From Fibrobacter sp. (lineage in GTDB: Bacteria > Fibrobacterota > Fibrobacteria > Fibrobacterales > Fibrobacteraceae): a stretch of 64,000 nucleotides of DNA. The stretch covers positions 124,001 through 188,000 of the forward strand of contig JAKSIJ010000001.1 in assembly GCA_024398875.1 (NCBI GenBank), read 5' to 3'. Made by a program: the position numbers and the translations under genes. Within the stretch, counting starts at the first letter, position 1, and every line of letters begins with the position of its first letter. This document shows, piece after piece, positions 30,301-39,000 of this stretch. Below the pieces are notes generated by a model. It saw only the letters and a program-made list of their open reading frames with translations. It was not told where the DNA came from and searched no databases.

Positions 30301-31146
30301 CGTAACTGTCGCACCAGGAAGTTTTTCCGAATCGAAAAAACAATTTTGAATAGTCACTTTACCATATAAACAACCAACAATCGCGCCACCATCACGATTC
30401 TCCCCCACATTGACACCGGATCCGTCATATACGCATCTTTGAATTGTTGGGTTGTTTGTCCCCCCCTGCAAAAAGCCTACAATGCCACCCAAATTTGAAC
30501 GGGTACTATTTATTCCCTCAACAGCAACGAGGCTCAGGCAATCAGAAATCGTTCCTCCTTCCATGTACCCAGCAACACCTCCAGCATCAGTTCTGAGACT
30601 AGCGTTACTTTGCGTCGACTTAACGGTTCCCGAAACGAGACAGTTAGAAATCGCCCCTGATTTCAAATAGGCGACCAATCCACCCGCATAAATTTTATCT
30701 GTAGTGCCTGTGTTCGTTTGAGTTATCGCCACATCCACAGAAACATTTTTTATTGTCGCTCCATTGACATAGCCAAACAGACCCGCATAAGTGGAGTTCG
30801 TGTTCAACGTAAACCCGGTAATAGAATACCCGTCACCATCGAAGGAACCATGGAAGTAGTAATTTTGATTGGTGGTGTTGGTCCCATTTCCTATAGGGGT
30901 CAGGCCAGTTGTTCCGGAACAGTCGATGTCCTGGGTAAGCACCACACTAGCTGCGGCACAACGAGTAGTTGAAGTGTATCCAGTCATAGAACTTATTCTC
31001 TTTCCATTATTAACGCACGTAGCAAAGGCCTGCAATTCCGCACATGTTTTGATGGAAACATCAGCAGCGAAGCCCTGCCCCACAAAGGCGAACAGGCATA
31101 GGAGGGCTGTCGCTAACTTCTTGATAGAGAATATGTTACGCTTCAT
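18313..31146 (-). CDS. Giant T9SS-secreted InlB/MBG repeat protein (4277 aa)
   Basis: ATG 31146 has SD AAGGAG at good spacing. A signal peptide follows (MKRNIFSIKKLATALLCLFA, cleavage after GFA). The N-terminal 300 residues hold GLUG-like beta-helix motifs such as AGLFGYVNGATIKNVSV. About thirty InlB-type (Listeria-Bacteroides) repeats then follow, each with a core like GYTFDGWFTDDGTF and ending LYAKW, interrupted by blocks of MBG-type beta-grasp domains (about residues 970-1700, 2700-2935 and 3500-3720). Residues about 2998-3429 are three near-identical 144-residue units. The last 70 residues form a T9SS sorting tail (IAVFDMSGRMV ... GSYVVRVNNQ). It is likely a cell-surface adhesin or fibre; ligand and function are unknown. 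The open frame upstream of ATG 31146 is not signal-like. Confidence 0.85.
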   Translation of the reverse strand: MKRNIFSIKKLATALLCLFAFVGQGFAADVSIKTCAELQAFATCVNNGKRISSMTGYTSTTRCAAASVVLTQDIDCSGTTGLTPIGNGTNTTNQNYYFHGSFDGDGYSITGFTLNTNSTYAGLFGYVNGATIKNVSVDVAITQTNTGTTDKIYAGGLVAYLKSGAISNCLVSGTVKSTQSNASLRTDAGGVAGYMEGGTISDCLSLVAVEGINSTRSNLGGIVGFLQGGTNNPTIQRCVYDGSGVNVGENRDGGAIVGCLYGKVTIQNCFFDSEKLPGATVTGNNQGTITGEKTNSGKTTADLISELVMDKLGDPWDIVDGVPMPNGFRRHTVTVIYTYSDGSKTDTTTTSKKPGETYSITTPEVTGYTPDKTVVSGIMGTSDINVIVTYSPSTYIITYNKGANGTGSIPAGTKTYGVAYTLSDKTFTRTGYTQTGWATTDGGAQAYALGGSYTIDAAITLYPVWTINSHTVQYRVDGEVWSSSSAEYHATVTPPAAPTKTGYTFKQWNSSQVEWSANNATFTMIDEAVVVDAEYEVNSYTATFNANGGEFSEGVTTATKQVAYDAAITATDITEPTREGYAFKGWALTSDATAAAENLGTMNSTEGVTIYAVWQVNQYTITLNANGGTLGTGASPITQEYGTTIQTRANPTKTGYTFDGWFENQDLSGTAVTIPATMPAKTYTLYAKWTPAEVNYTVKTCTMETDSTYDESKCSTVTKKGFTESTADATPESFDTGFELDDGKSTLTGTVAADGSLALSVYIKRIAYTITFVNYDNALLQESDFLYGAIPVYSAATPTKAADAQYTYAFAGWSQTITEVTGTATYTAQFTPTPVSYTLTWDFAGGTAKSAYTAAGQVPYGTTLEIPEMEKEGYGFQGWSPEAPTTMPANNLTLTATWAPNQYTISFNSNGGSEVSPIVADYGATVAAPAAPTRDGYTFVGWFTDNGTFANEFTFSTMPLNGATLYAKWDMAVQATAFTGTYDGEPHGITVTAPAGATVTYSTAADGTYGDAITYTEAGAYTVYYKASQTGYADVKGSSTVTINQAADLAISKFDGATFTYDAAAHALSTAATTNAVTGTTAIEYQFDGDAEWTATLASLTKVAAGTYTVNVRATNPNYSNTAEGSATLTINEAAITVKVEGSTLSIKFNGGEWKTSGYTMNSESPLFDRSKVKFSGSTVVARTNAGKTFMGLKPTDFSYDDANITATFDVTDGYLEVLRAEVVVTITGHGVTETYDGTEKTATGYEISASNKGFDKGSVSYDGTSSVTAKNVGTVAMNLDETKFSSTDANFSKVTFEIAEDGYVTINPKVATLAWGSAEFTYTGVAQVPTATVSNLVDGDECTVTIDGAGTDVGNYTATATALDNSNYALPESGLTKAFSIAQATIVVETESAKRAYNGEALTASGSIKSGLVNDETATITLTGAQTDVGTSQNTFTMNWGTAKLANYKISSTLGTLEVIPAAVTVTADDKQKTYGGTDPTLTATVTGTVGEDKVEYTLSRATGENVGEYTITASGAATQGNYSVTFKTGKFTIAPASFTVAGTNYEGAYDGETHGVAATASVTEGTTVSYSTDGGTNWSATVPTITNVGEISVNVKAENANYTTATNTYVLKVTKRAITLVSASARKFYDGTALTAGAVTVSEGSYADGESFQYNVTGSQTDVGESDNEFTYSATSSASSAKVGNYEVTLEKGKLIVDPVVTFVMNGHGTQVTAQNVLTGEKASEPAEPSTEGYTFGGWFTDDGTFANAYDFDTEVTANTTLYAKWTVKKYMVTFVDEDGETVLASKDYDYGTAVADIEIPETPTKAEDNTYTYAFAGWSPELAAVTGVATYKATYTPTYKNYHIAFKTDANVVLFDKEDFHYGDALEAPSNPTREATDEYTYEFDKWDPAVPATVEGSQTYIAKFTPVPNKYTLTWDTDGGTITSAEDAYTAAGQVAYGTELVAPVVTKEGFTFTGWTPEVSTMPAEDATFKALWTEQLVVSFNVQGHGTAPASQLLDKNEKAVEPTAPMAQNYIFGGWFKDAACTQSWNFDDPVTESMELFAKWTGAFSLTFTLDGVDIETRSAVLEGTEITVLDSATKDDHEFAGWVMETEGVTFEAVTGGHKFVMPAKAVNISGAYKYFVKYKLDDDQVGDPETYTYGTEVTVREPETKTGYDISDWTSSVTITDGKFAMPAADVELTATSTVHKYSITYKVTGSYFADDAFNVTENVAYGTELSLITTDMTKEGYTFSGWSGLPATMPDNAVEVTGSYSINHYDVAWKNGEETFSSSSVAYDAKVSAPTTAPTKDGYDFTGWTTSDVDLADDYSFTMPAKAVTLNANWALLTYDIVYETNGGNAISSSSYTIESADVMLPTPTRTGYDFGGWFDNEGLSGSAVTKVAAGSFGNKKFYAKWSVITYEIAYEGLGDMTHENPATYTVEDAIVLVNPSDSTGYNFDGWYIGEDKVTGIAKGSTGDTTIVAKWSPKNVDFKVVYKLYGLTGTVEKTMAEEILQGPADALIIDHISWKNFGDGYSYELVYINGQEHNKSYFTDKIARDGSTIVEVRVEHNEFTFTFYTEGESGWEQWDAQPLYYGYDESENFKVKAPTVPTKTGYTFVGWCADAQTCESVQTFPMNVPAKNMNFYPKWTITQYTITFDTKGGSAIDAITQDYNTAVTAPEDPTRTDYLFAGWDKEIPAVMPAENITISANWNMDVKATGYTGVYDGNAHGITVTAPEGATVTYSDAEDGSYVAALTYADVGTYTVYYKASQEGYADVKGSATVTITPATMTLVVAGYTGTYDGIAHSGTATPSVTTGTTISYSVDNGTTWTTDVPTFTNAGTVDVKVKAENDNYETVTDDYAVAIAKRAVKLTSGSAQKFYDGMALTNDGITVDGSFANGETPKYTFTGSQTEAGSSENTFTVSMNSPASDDNYDFTLVNGTLTVDPVVTFVMNGHGTQVDRQEVLTGEKATAPEDPSETGYTFDGWFTDDGTFVSAYDFNSAVTANTTLYAKWTAIVYEIAYFLNGGEDDLSNPASYTIETETITLVAPTRTGYDFKGWYGNRLFDGDVIKTIPKGSTGKVNLYAKWTPTTYVIKFHSNGGPDVPDLAAGYETEISIPTPEWEGYTFDGWFTDDVDFQNKFESTTMPLHGAHLYAKWTAVVYDIAYFLNGGEDDLSNPASYTIETETITLVAPTRTGYDFKGWYGNRLFDGDVIKTIPKGSTGKVNLYAKWTPTTYVIKFHSNGGPDVPDLAAGYETEISIPTPEWEGYTFDGWFTDDVDFQNKFESTTMPLHGAHLYAKWTAIVYDIAYFLNGGKDDLSNPASYTIETETITLVAPKRTGYDFKGWYGNRLFDGDVIKTIPKGSTGKVNLYAKWTPTTYVIKFHSNGGPDVPDLAAGYETEISIPTPEWEGYTFDGWFTDDVDFQNKFESTTMPLHGAHLYAKWTVNQYTITFDTKGGSEVAPITQNYGTAVTAPENPARMGYLFAGWDKEIPDTMPAENLTITASWNMDVQATGYEGVYDGNAHGITVTAPEGATVTYSDAENGSYVATLTYADAGEYTVYYKASQEGYTDVKGSATVTITPATMTLVVAGYTGTYDGVAHSGTATPSVTEGSTVSYSVDDGTTWTTDVPTFTDADTVDVKVKAVNSNYQMVEDSYTVAIEKKAVTVAANDNQKVFGEIDPTFTANVDGLVGDDKVEYTLARATGETAGKYVITASGDAIQGNYTVSFTNGVFTISPVVTVVLADSVQLVCTEGATGAENCTEDGKSIDHTYGEETSPLPGAVIVDVTTGAVDTTWHFQGWFENEDGIEPEVTKIDAAETDPVVIYPFFEKTIEVVIGDSTTIPVVIDNNDTKDSIEAKVKEAAENSNPPIKPNPESYVKEPYEYTYSGEYECELKEDKYLCEAIFDSTAITYDVVINLPDSIKLDCTNSNGCTVDPKTGDTTITHKYGEETILPTANVVDTKTGKVDSTWEFQGWFDNENGQGDAIKTIGADVYGDTAIYPFFTKELDVEIADTTITVVIDNNDSKDSVDNKVTEAIRDAGIKDPTKPADSKYSYEFEKYEYDMETGKVTPVFKPTGREYKIVYMMPKAAALSKEIKTYTYGVGTVLPTASIKGDKDWMFMGWYADEGFIGERTKEITKKDVGKKVLYPMFQKDLRYSTRDESGVISVIYDEDVVNAIERTLAGVRPADYDESGVTYTFSKWVEKNGVYTAEYTEKTGINHRAIANFHVMVSGRTLEISGAKMGAKIAVFDMSGRMVAQGIVENGTTRVDLAKAGSYVVRVNNQVNRVNVR
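20859..22154. repeat. Three tandem 432-bp near-identical coding repeats
   Basis: Units begin at 20859, 21291 and 21723, and the shared flank recurs at 22155. Each encodes 144 residues made of two InlB-type repeats (one with FKGWYGNRLF, the next with FDGWFTDDVDF). Copies differ by only a few bases, so the expansion is recent or is kept uniform by gene conversion. Confidence 0.9.
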
Positions 31147-31410
31147 ATTTCTTCTCCTTGCAAGGCACACCAAACCATTTTTGTACCAATTACAAAATAC
31201 AGCATGCCTCGCATACTTTTTTTTACGCCCCAAATTTAGAAAAATGCCCAAATTTTCCAAGAAAATGGGTTCCGTTTCATACAATTATGTGACGAAGCGC
31301 AATTATTTGGGACGAAAGGCCCCTGTTTTTCGCACATTTATAAATTTATCTTTACAAACGTGTATTAGTACGCTGATTACCCCGTGCCGAATACGCCAAT
31401 TTCCACATAC

Positions 31411-31434
31411 AAAAAAGCCACCCCAAAAGGTGGC
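31411..31434 (-). terminator. Rho-independent terminator
   Basis: On the minus strand GCCACC pairs with GGTGGC across a 6-base loop and is followed by six T. It is the second terminator after the DASS gene stop and would also shield the giant gene from read-through. Confidence 0.6.
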
Positions 31435-31452
31435 AAATGTCAAAACCGCTAG

Positions 31453-31473
31453 ATCCCCGATCGGGTCGGGGAT
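31453..31473. repeat. Palindromic repeat element
   Basis: ATCCCCGA and TCGGGGAT form 8-bp arms around a 5-base loop, followed by GACGAGG. The layout (AGAT, inverted core, ATGACG) resembles the dispersed repeat at 9334 and 41317, with a different core. Confidence 0.45.
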
Positions 31474-31489
31474 GACGAGGGAGAGGCAC

Positions 31490-31521
31490 AAAAAACGCCC
31501 GGATTTAATTCCGAGCGTTTT
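31490..31521. terminator. Bidirectional terminator after the DASS gene
   Basis: CGCCCGG (31496-31502) pairs with CCGAGCG (31511-31517) with one mismatch, flanked by an A-run on one side and a T-run on the other. It lies 30 bases after the minus-strand DASS stop. Confidence 0.65.
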
Positions 31522-31551
31522 CAATTTTCTTTTGCGAAAACTTCTGAGCGA

Positions 31552-32985
31552 TTAGCCGAAGAAGTTCATCTTGGAGAGGGCGAACATCATGACCCAAGAG
31601 AGCACGAGGCCGCCAATACCCATCACAAGGCCGGTAATAGCCATGCCGCGGGTATCCGTGTAGCCCGTCGCGTGGGCCAAGGCGTTAGGCGGCGTAGAAA
31701 TGGGGAGGCACATACCGAGGGAGCTTGCGAATGCCACAGCCACCATGAGGGAGGTAACACCACCGAGAGGAGCGAGGAGATCCTTGCAGCTCACAGCCAC
31801 CACGATGAAGATAGGCACGAGGAGGCTTGCGGTAGAAGTATGGCTCATGAAGTTTGCCATGAAGAGGCAGATGAATCCGCAACCAATCATGAGGGCAAAC
31901 GGAGACCAGGAACTGAACGGGATGGTGTTGATGAGGTGCTTGGCAAGACCAGTGCTCTGGAGGCCAAGACCGAGGGCAAAGCCACCAGCCACGAGCCAAA
32001 GCACATCCCAGCTCATGTCATTCAAATCCTTCTTACCAATCACGCCTGTCAAAGCAAACACAGCCATAGGAATCATGGCAATCACGTTATCGTTGATGCC
32101 GTGGACCTTGTTGCCGGTCACCCAGAGGAGCACGCAAACTGCGAAAGTCACATACACGATGATGGCGCGGGGGCTCTTGTCAAAACCATTGGCACCATCG
32201 ATGTTCAGGTTCATTTCCTTCATCTTGATAGGGTAAATCTTGAGGAGGAGGAGCCATGCAATGACCATCAAAATAATCACGTAGGGAACGCCGAATTCCA
32301 TCCACTGGCCAAAGGAAATGTTGAAGCCGTTGTTCTGGAGGGCGGCAAGGGCGATGGCGTTAGGAGGAGTACCGATAGGAGTACCCATACCACCAATGTT
32401 TGCGCCAAGAGGAATGGCGAGAGCGAATGCTGCTTTACCGCGGTCGTTTGCATCAAAGAGCTTGAGCACCGGGCCCAGGATGGCGAGCATCATGGCGGCG
32501 GTAGCGGTGTTACTCATGAACATGGAGAACACGGCGGTGATAATCATGAGGCCGAGGAGCACGAACTTGGGGTTGTGTCCAAAAGGCTTCAGGAGCACGC
32601 GGGCCAGGTTCTTGTCCATGTTGTACTTGCAGGCAGCGGAAGCCAGGAAGAATCCGCCGAGGAACAGCATGATGACCGGGTCTGCGAAGGTGGCCATGAT
32701 GGCCTTGAAAGGAATGGGGTCAACACCTTCCACGCGGAACGGAATCAAGGCCGAGTTGGAAAGGGTGAGGATCATCAAGACGATGACGAACATGGAGGTT
32801 GACCAAATCGGGAACGGTTGAAGAATCCAGTAAAGGGCGGCCATCACGAAGATTGCGATGACGCGGATTTCCAGAGGGTTCAACGCATTGTCGCCGACGA
32901 ATCCGAGAGCTTCGTACGGGACGAACAGGGCCGCGATGGCGAGCACCGAGGCAATGATGAGTTTGATGAATTTAGCTTTTGTCAT
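31552..32985 (-). CDS. DASS (SLC13) family dicarboxylate transporter
   Basis: A protein of 477 residues from ATG 32985, with about eleven membrane segments. It carries the two family repeats. The first hairpin has SNTATAAMMLAI (near residue 157) followed by GTPIGTPPNAIA. The second has SHTSTASLLVPI (near 380) followed by PISTPPNALA. In the second site the usual SNT is SHT. These motifs bind Na+ and carboxylate in DASS transporters, so uptake or exchange of C4-dicarboxylates or citrate is likely. The start at 32985 removes 13 residues that would lie across a -10-like TATCTT. It stands alone between the two giant secreted proteins. Confidence 0.9.
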   Translation of the reverse strand: MTKAKFIKLIIASVLAIAALFVPYEALGFVGDNALNPLEIRVIAIFVMAALYWILQPFPIWSTSMFVIVLMILTLSNSALIPFRVEGVDPIPFKAIMATFADPVIMLFLGGFFLASAACKYNMDKNLARVLLKPFGHNPKFVLLGLMIITAVFSMFMSNTATAAMMLAILGPVLKLFDANDRGKAAFALAIPLGANIGGMGTPIGTPPNAIALAALQNNGFNISFGQWMEFGVPYVIILMVIAWLLLLKIYPIKMKEMNLNIDGANGFDKSPRAIIVYVTFAVCVLLWVTGNKVHGINDNVIAMIPMAVFALTGVIGKKDLNDMSWDVLWLVAGGFALGLGLQSTGLAKHLINTIPFSSWSPFALMIGCGFICLFMANFMSHTSTASLLVPIFIVVAVSCKDLLAPLGGVTSLMVAVAFASSLGMCLPISTPPNALAHATGYTDTRGMAITGLVMGIGGLVLSWVMMFALSKMNFFG

Positions 32986-33046
32986 AACGGGCCCAAAGAT
33001 AGCTCTTTTGAGAGCCCGTGGCAATTAATTTCATCGGCTAAAAATG

Positions 33047-36000
33047 CTATTTCACGACAATTTTGCCGGATGTTTGGGCGCTCCCCGCACGCACGCGGAG
33101 CATGTAGAGGCCGCCTGCGGGAGCAGTCAAAGTTGCGGAATTTGCGCCAGAAACAGCATTTCCGACGGTGCGAGCCGCAACCTTACCCTTCAAATCCAGA
33201 ACTTCGACAGTCAGGCCCGAGCCAGCGAGGCCATCGCTTGCCATAAACGTCACGTTCAGGAGGCTGCCGGACTGAACCATCCGGAGACCGCCCAAGGCAT
33301 AAGTAAGCGTCTTCCGCGGCTCGGCAGCCACGCGCACGGTAGCCGTCTTCGCAAGACTGGTGAGCGGAACCTCCACAGCGGAGCCCGCGGCAACTTCCTG
33401 CGTGAAGCCGTCCACCGTCACAAACACACGGTAGCCCAGCTTGCCGATGGCGTCCAGGCCCTCGAAACTCAGATAGCCCATGCGTGCGGTAGAAGCGCTC
33501 AGCTCCACCTGCCATTCATAAGCATTGTCCGCGGCCGTTGCCTTGGAAGCATTAGCCGTCTTCACGCTCTTGGCCAGGGAACGTTTGCCATCCATGATGG
33601 AGAGGTTCACATGGTTGCCCATGCCTGCAGGAGGTTCTTCCCAAGCCACATTCCGGGCGCCGACGCCCAGCACGTTCCAGGAATCCCGCTTGCCGTTACC
33701 GTCGGAAAGAATCGCCCGAATAGACCACTCCATAGTATTAGCGGCCTTGGCGAGAGACTTGCCGGCATCATCACCGGAGCCAGTGCCAGTACTATCCACC
33801 TTCCCAGCATAGCCGCCATCCTCCGGTTTCTTGGACTTGGCAGGAGGCAGAGGCACAGACTTGCCCTCAAACTTCAAGGTGGGCATATCTCCAGGATTTT
33901 CGTTTGAGTTCGCAACCTTTTCCTTCTTGAATTCAAGTTCCGTAATTACGACATTCTCGCCAAACACAGGTTCTACATTCAGGGACCACTTCACAGCGCC
34001 ACCGACCTTGGCCCAAACCGCTTCGTAGGGACCCACAGAAGTGGCACGTTCATATTCTGCAGTTTCTGCATTCCAGCGCCAGAAGGTGACGTCGGCATCG
34101 TCGGAAACGCCCAAATCAATTTCCCAGCCAAAGGGATTGGAGACCAGATTCCAGCCGCTGTTGAGGCTATCCAGAGCCCATTCCAACTTGAAGCCATCCT
34201 TCGGGATTTCTACGGAATCCTTCAGCGGGAGGGCGCGACCGGAGAGAGAGCTGTACCAGTAGCCGCGACCATTTTCGAATGCGGAAAGGTCCGTCAAAGT
34301 GTAGTACTGCCAGAACTCGCCATAGTTCTTGGATTCGTTCCACCAGAAGAAGCGGACGTCATCATCCATCACCACAGAATCTGCATCCACCGCATTCAGG
34401 CCCACCATCTGCCAGGAGTCCTTACCCGGAGAAGCAATGGTGGCCACAACTTCGAAGTCCCCTTCCACAGAGGAATTCGGCACAAAGCCCCGCAAAGCCA
34501 CCGCCTTGAAGTGGTACTTGCCCGGCGTCAGCGGGTGCAATTCCCAACCGCGGTTGCAAGTTTCTTCGCTAGCAAGTTTCAAAGAAGTTGTTCCAGCGAT
34601 GGGGCCATCCAGAGTAATGCGAATCACCGTCTCTTCCGTTTCACTGCAATGCTTCACGCCGTAAGCAAAGAGAAGCGCATTGCCAGAAACCTCGAGATGA
34701 GTATTCTCGGCAAACTCCGGCAGAGAATCGATTGTCAGAGGAGGCAGCGGTGGCTGAGGCTCCAGTTTCCGGAATACGCCGGTAAAGGCCACATCTTTCT
34801 TTCCAAGGATAATCTCATCTCCAGATTGAATCATGGTCATTTCGCCCGCAAGGGACATGGTAAGACCATCCCAAATAATACTGTCTTTCGCAACAACCTT
34901 CACCGTGAAGGGGAAGCCCTCATCCACCTGCGGAATCAGCACATCTTCCGCGCCGACCACGATATCGTAATCCACGCCGTTCACTGTACGCGTCAAGGTC
35001 ACCACGGCGGCGGTATCGTCCAAGAACCTCACGCGAACATTGCTCACTTCGCAGTACTCGCCCGTGCTATCCCATAAAGCGACCATGGTCACAGAATCCT
35101 TCCCCAGTTCTTCCATCTGGTTGTACCAGATTTCTTGCAGAGGGACGACATCTTCCGCGGCAGGGGTGCCTTCATTTTCGATGATCCAGCCCGCAAGGCA
35201 GGCATCCGTGCGGTACAGGCCTCTCGGCATTCTCAAGCCACGGTCTTCCGTAGTGAAGGAATCCTGGGGCGCCCATTTCGACGTGTAGTAGAGAATTTCA
35301 TCTTCCGCTTCAAGTTTATAACTCACGTAGTACGTGCGGTTGCCCGTAAAGTGGGGTTCCAGAGCCACTGGGCGTTCAAGCACCAATTCGTCAGCCCCAC
35401 GCAGAGTGTCCCGAACATCATAGCCACCCGCATCATTTTCCGTGAGGACAACCACATAATCCAGCGCATAGCCTTCCGCTGGCATGGGCTTGATTTGGAA
35501 GTGCAGCCATCTGCCCGCATAAGGAACGTTCACGATAGAATTCCCAGTGCCATCATCCACAAACTCATGAGCGATGGTATCCAAGCCAAATTCGCTTTCC
35601 TCGCTACCCACAACCTGAGTCAACGCAATGGTGCCGAAGCCCTCCACCGGGTTGCCGTCGCCACCCAAAGCTAATTTCACAGGCACCGCAATCACCTCTT
35701 CGGAGCACTCGCCCACAACAGGCATCAACACTAGAGGCGTTTCCGCTTCTACAAGTTCCAAAGACCAGTCAAAGTAGGTATGGCGGCTGTCCTCATTTTC
35801 AGGGTCCAAACTCCACTCGTAGCAGAAAGCATTCCCATCAGCACTCATCCCGTAAACCACAGGGAAGTTCATCTCCTCCACATCCAGCGAATAACTGCGG
35901 TCGTCACTCCAGGCGCCATCCACAAGCCAGTCCTCGGCATAGAAGACGCTATCGCCGGCGATATGCCTGAAGGAAACAGCGTAATCCGTATGGGTGAAGT

Positions 36001-39000
36001 TTCCTTCGAATGTGGCATCAAGCGACCCAAGCCTGATTTCACTACCCACAGCAATAGTATCCGTAATTCCGTCCACAGTCATGTACAACGTATCATTATG
36101 GGCATAGCCGGCATTCAACGCTAAACCAACCGTAAAGGGAAGCATAGTTCCATACCTTTCCACATTGGGAATCAAGGCTCCATCGGAGCCAACCTTCGTT
36201 ACGTAAGTCTTCCCTTCCACCGTCTGGGTCAAGGTCACAGAACCCACGGAATCATTCAGGAACACCACCTCATTAAGGTACACGTCTTCACCAGTGGCCT
36301 CTGTCCAGAGAGCCGTAAGATCCAGTGTGTCACCGTGTCCAAACTCCTCCACATCCGAATATCCAATATACGACCATCCATGCTCTTTCCCCGGCTCATC
36401 CATAGATCCGCCATCATCTGCCCTCATGCCATAATCTTCACCCCTACCAAAAGTCCATCCAGCAAAGGCGCTGTCAGCACGGAAAATATGGGGCAATTCC
36501 AGTTCGTTATCTGCGGTAGTGAATGTCTTCACCAGATTGAAGTCTTCCCCGAAGTAGAAGACGGTTTCTTCATCTCCACCGAAATCGTAGGTAATGTAGT
36601 AGGTGCGGTTCTCGCGGAAGCGGGGTGCCAGAACTACATTCTGTCCCTGATTCAGAACAAAGGTCGCAGTTTGCCCATCTAGGTAGTACAGCGTGTCATA
36701 AGCGGCAGAGCCCTCGGCTCCATCAGCAGACTCCTGCAAAACAAAGACGTTCTCCAGAACATAACCCTCATTCGGCTTCGAACCTACTCTGAAATACATT
36801 CTTCCGGCATCTTCCATAGGAACATCGATGGAAAATTTGTTGTCAGCATCCAACGTAAACTCGTGAGCCACCGTATCGTAGCCCGATTCCTCTGTCCCTA
36901 TAATCTGCCACAGTTCCAGAGTTCCACCAGCATCCGCAGGTTCGCCCTCACCATCAGACAAGAGTTCTACCCGCGTCGGATAGATGTCACATTCCGACGC
37001 TGCCGGATAGAGGATGTTCTTCTCATCCGGATTAAAGGCCATCGCTGCATCATCACCAAACGCATAAAAGACGGGTTCCGCCATAGTGGTATCCAACCGC
37101 CAACTATCGTAGCAAACAAATTCTCCTATACTCTCGTCATAGCCATACATTTTGGGGAAATACGGATTTTCGGACTCCACATTATATATTCGATCAGCAT
37201 ACCATCCATATACATCGAGCAAATCCTCGCCATAGAAGAGTTTCTTCGCTACCGCAGGGAAGAAGGACACCTGATAGTCTATAGGAGTTATGTACGGAGA
37301 AATAGAAATGGAAGCCTTCGATTCACGTCCTTTGATTCTCTTTACGTTGGATAGAGCCACGAACAGAGAATCCATCACCAACGTTTCATCAGCGGAAATA
37401 CGGAAATACCAAGTACCTGTCATCTTTTTGTCTTGGTCAAAGAAATCCTGCAGTTCCCTAACCGAGCCAAACATATCTCCTACGGAAGCCTCAGAACCAT
37501 CTGGATAAAAATCCCGACTGTCACTAGAGCTAGCATCTGGATACACGACCACTTCCAATGTGATCTCCAGACTATCCACCTGGTGACCCGGGTCGGCATT
37601 GAAGCCCAACTCATAGGCATGGGCATACGGTGCGTATGTAACATCGGCATCCGAATAAACTATGGGAGAGTTGATGGGCACCACTTTGGAGAAATCATCG
37701 GCAGCATAACCCAGGGGCCGAATCCAGGCACCCTCACTTGCTATCTGCATACGTTCCGAGCCATAATCGCTGGTAGCCGTATAGTACAAGTACAAGGTAT
37801 CGCCAATGTCCGACATAGCAACGTCATCAGGCCATAAGCCCGAAAGGTTGGACAAAGGCTCACCCTCCATCGCATCAACACTTTGAAGGGTCTTTTCTCC
37901 CGAGCCATCCATATTCACTGAAATTGCAGCAGAGTTCAACACAAAATAGAGGAGCGTATCTGCATTACCTGCCATAAAAGACGGCGCCAGCACCTGCTCA
38001 AAATTTTTGGTTTCATAGTCATCCAGAATGTGGACCTTGAAATTTGGTACAAAACCGAAATAGGGGGTAAAGCCATCCAAATCCGTTCCTGCGAACTTGT
38101 CCAGTGTCACAGCCTCGCCACCCCATTGGGCTAGCGGCACAACCACAACCTCTTTATCGCCGTACAAACTATAGCCTGCATTTTTATCAAAAACTTTATC
38201 CGCAGTAAACGTGCCATATTCATTGCTATTCCAAGCATATCCTTGCTCCATAACGTAGATGATGGTATCCAGCGCAGCACCAGAAGGTACACCCTTATTA
38301 TCCGTATACACATTGAGCGTAACTTCGCCGTCAAATTCGTCCCCGTTGCGGGCCAGTTTTGCACTCAATTCCGACGGCAAATTTTCCCTGACATAGGAAC
38401 TCACGCTGAACGAAACCTGAAAAGAAACCCTAGAACCCGAAACCTCTTCTGCAAAGTACGGCAGGCCATCGGCAACATCATCGCCTCTGGACCATGGAGG
38501 ATTGTCATAAATAGTACTGTTCAGTGCATAGGCGAACATGTTCGAATGCATCTCGTCAGAGGTCAAGACTCCTGTGCTAGCAAACGGTCGACCATCATAC
38601 ATGCCATACGGGTCTTCGTTCTTCACGCTACCTGTAGAGGCTAGCGTGCCCACAGCATTGCGGTACATTCCATTGAAGATAGACTGGAGTTCTTCTGTTA
38701 TCTCATCCTGAATTTCCCCTCCGTAATAGAAACTGCTCGCAAAATCGGGAGCCGATTCGGACTCGCCAAAATAGTAGATGGACTGGAATACACCGTACAT
38801 GTCCTCATCAACGTGAGTTTCACCAGTTACATAGCCCACAGCATCGGACGCATTCACCGAAGACACATTGCCTCTGATGTAAGCCTCGCTAATGAAGTCG
38901 CGACCATCATAATCGTTTTGAGTAAAAGCGCTGGAGCCGGCAAAGCCACCCACATAGGCAGGCCAATCATCTCCTGCAGAATTTTTCAAACCCGCAACCT

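Larger units (their letters stand above)
31147..31551. other. Intergenic region between the giant gene and the DASS gene
   Basis: This 405-base AT-rich stretch holds the SD of the giant gene (just above 31146), two terminator hairpins (31411-31434 and 31490-31521) and a palindromic repeat (31453-31473). No further gene is supported. A clear promoter for the giant gene could not be picked. Confidence 0.6.

Noticed and set aside
31147-31284. N-terminal extension of the giant protein by 46 residues
   Set aside because: It would place a polar segment before an obvious signal peptide, and ATG 31146 has a strong SD.
31672-32802. A 376-codon plus-strand open frame rich in His and Glu
   Set aside because: Antisense to the DASS transporter, which has both family hairpin motifs.
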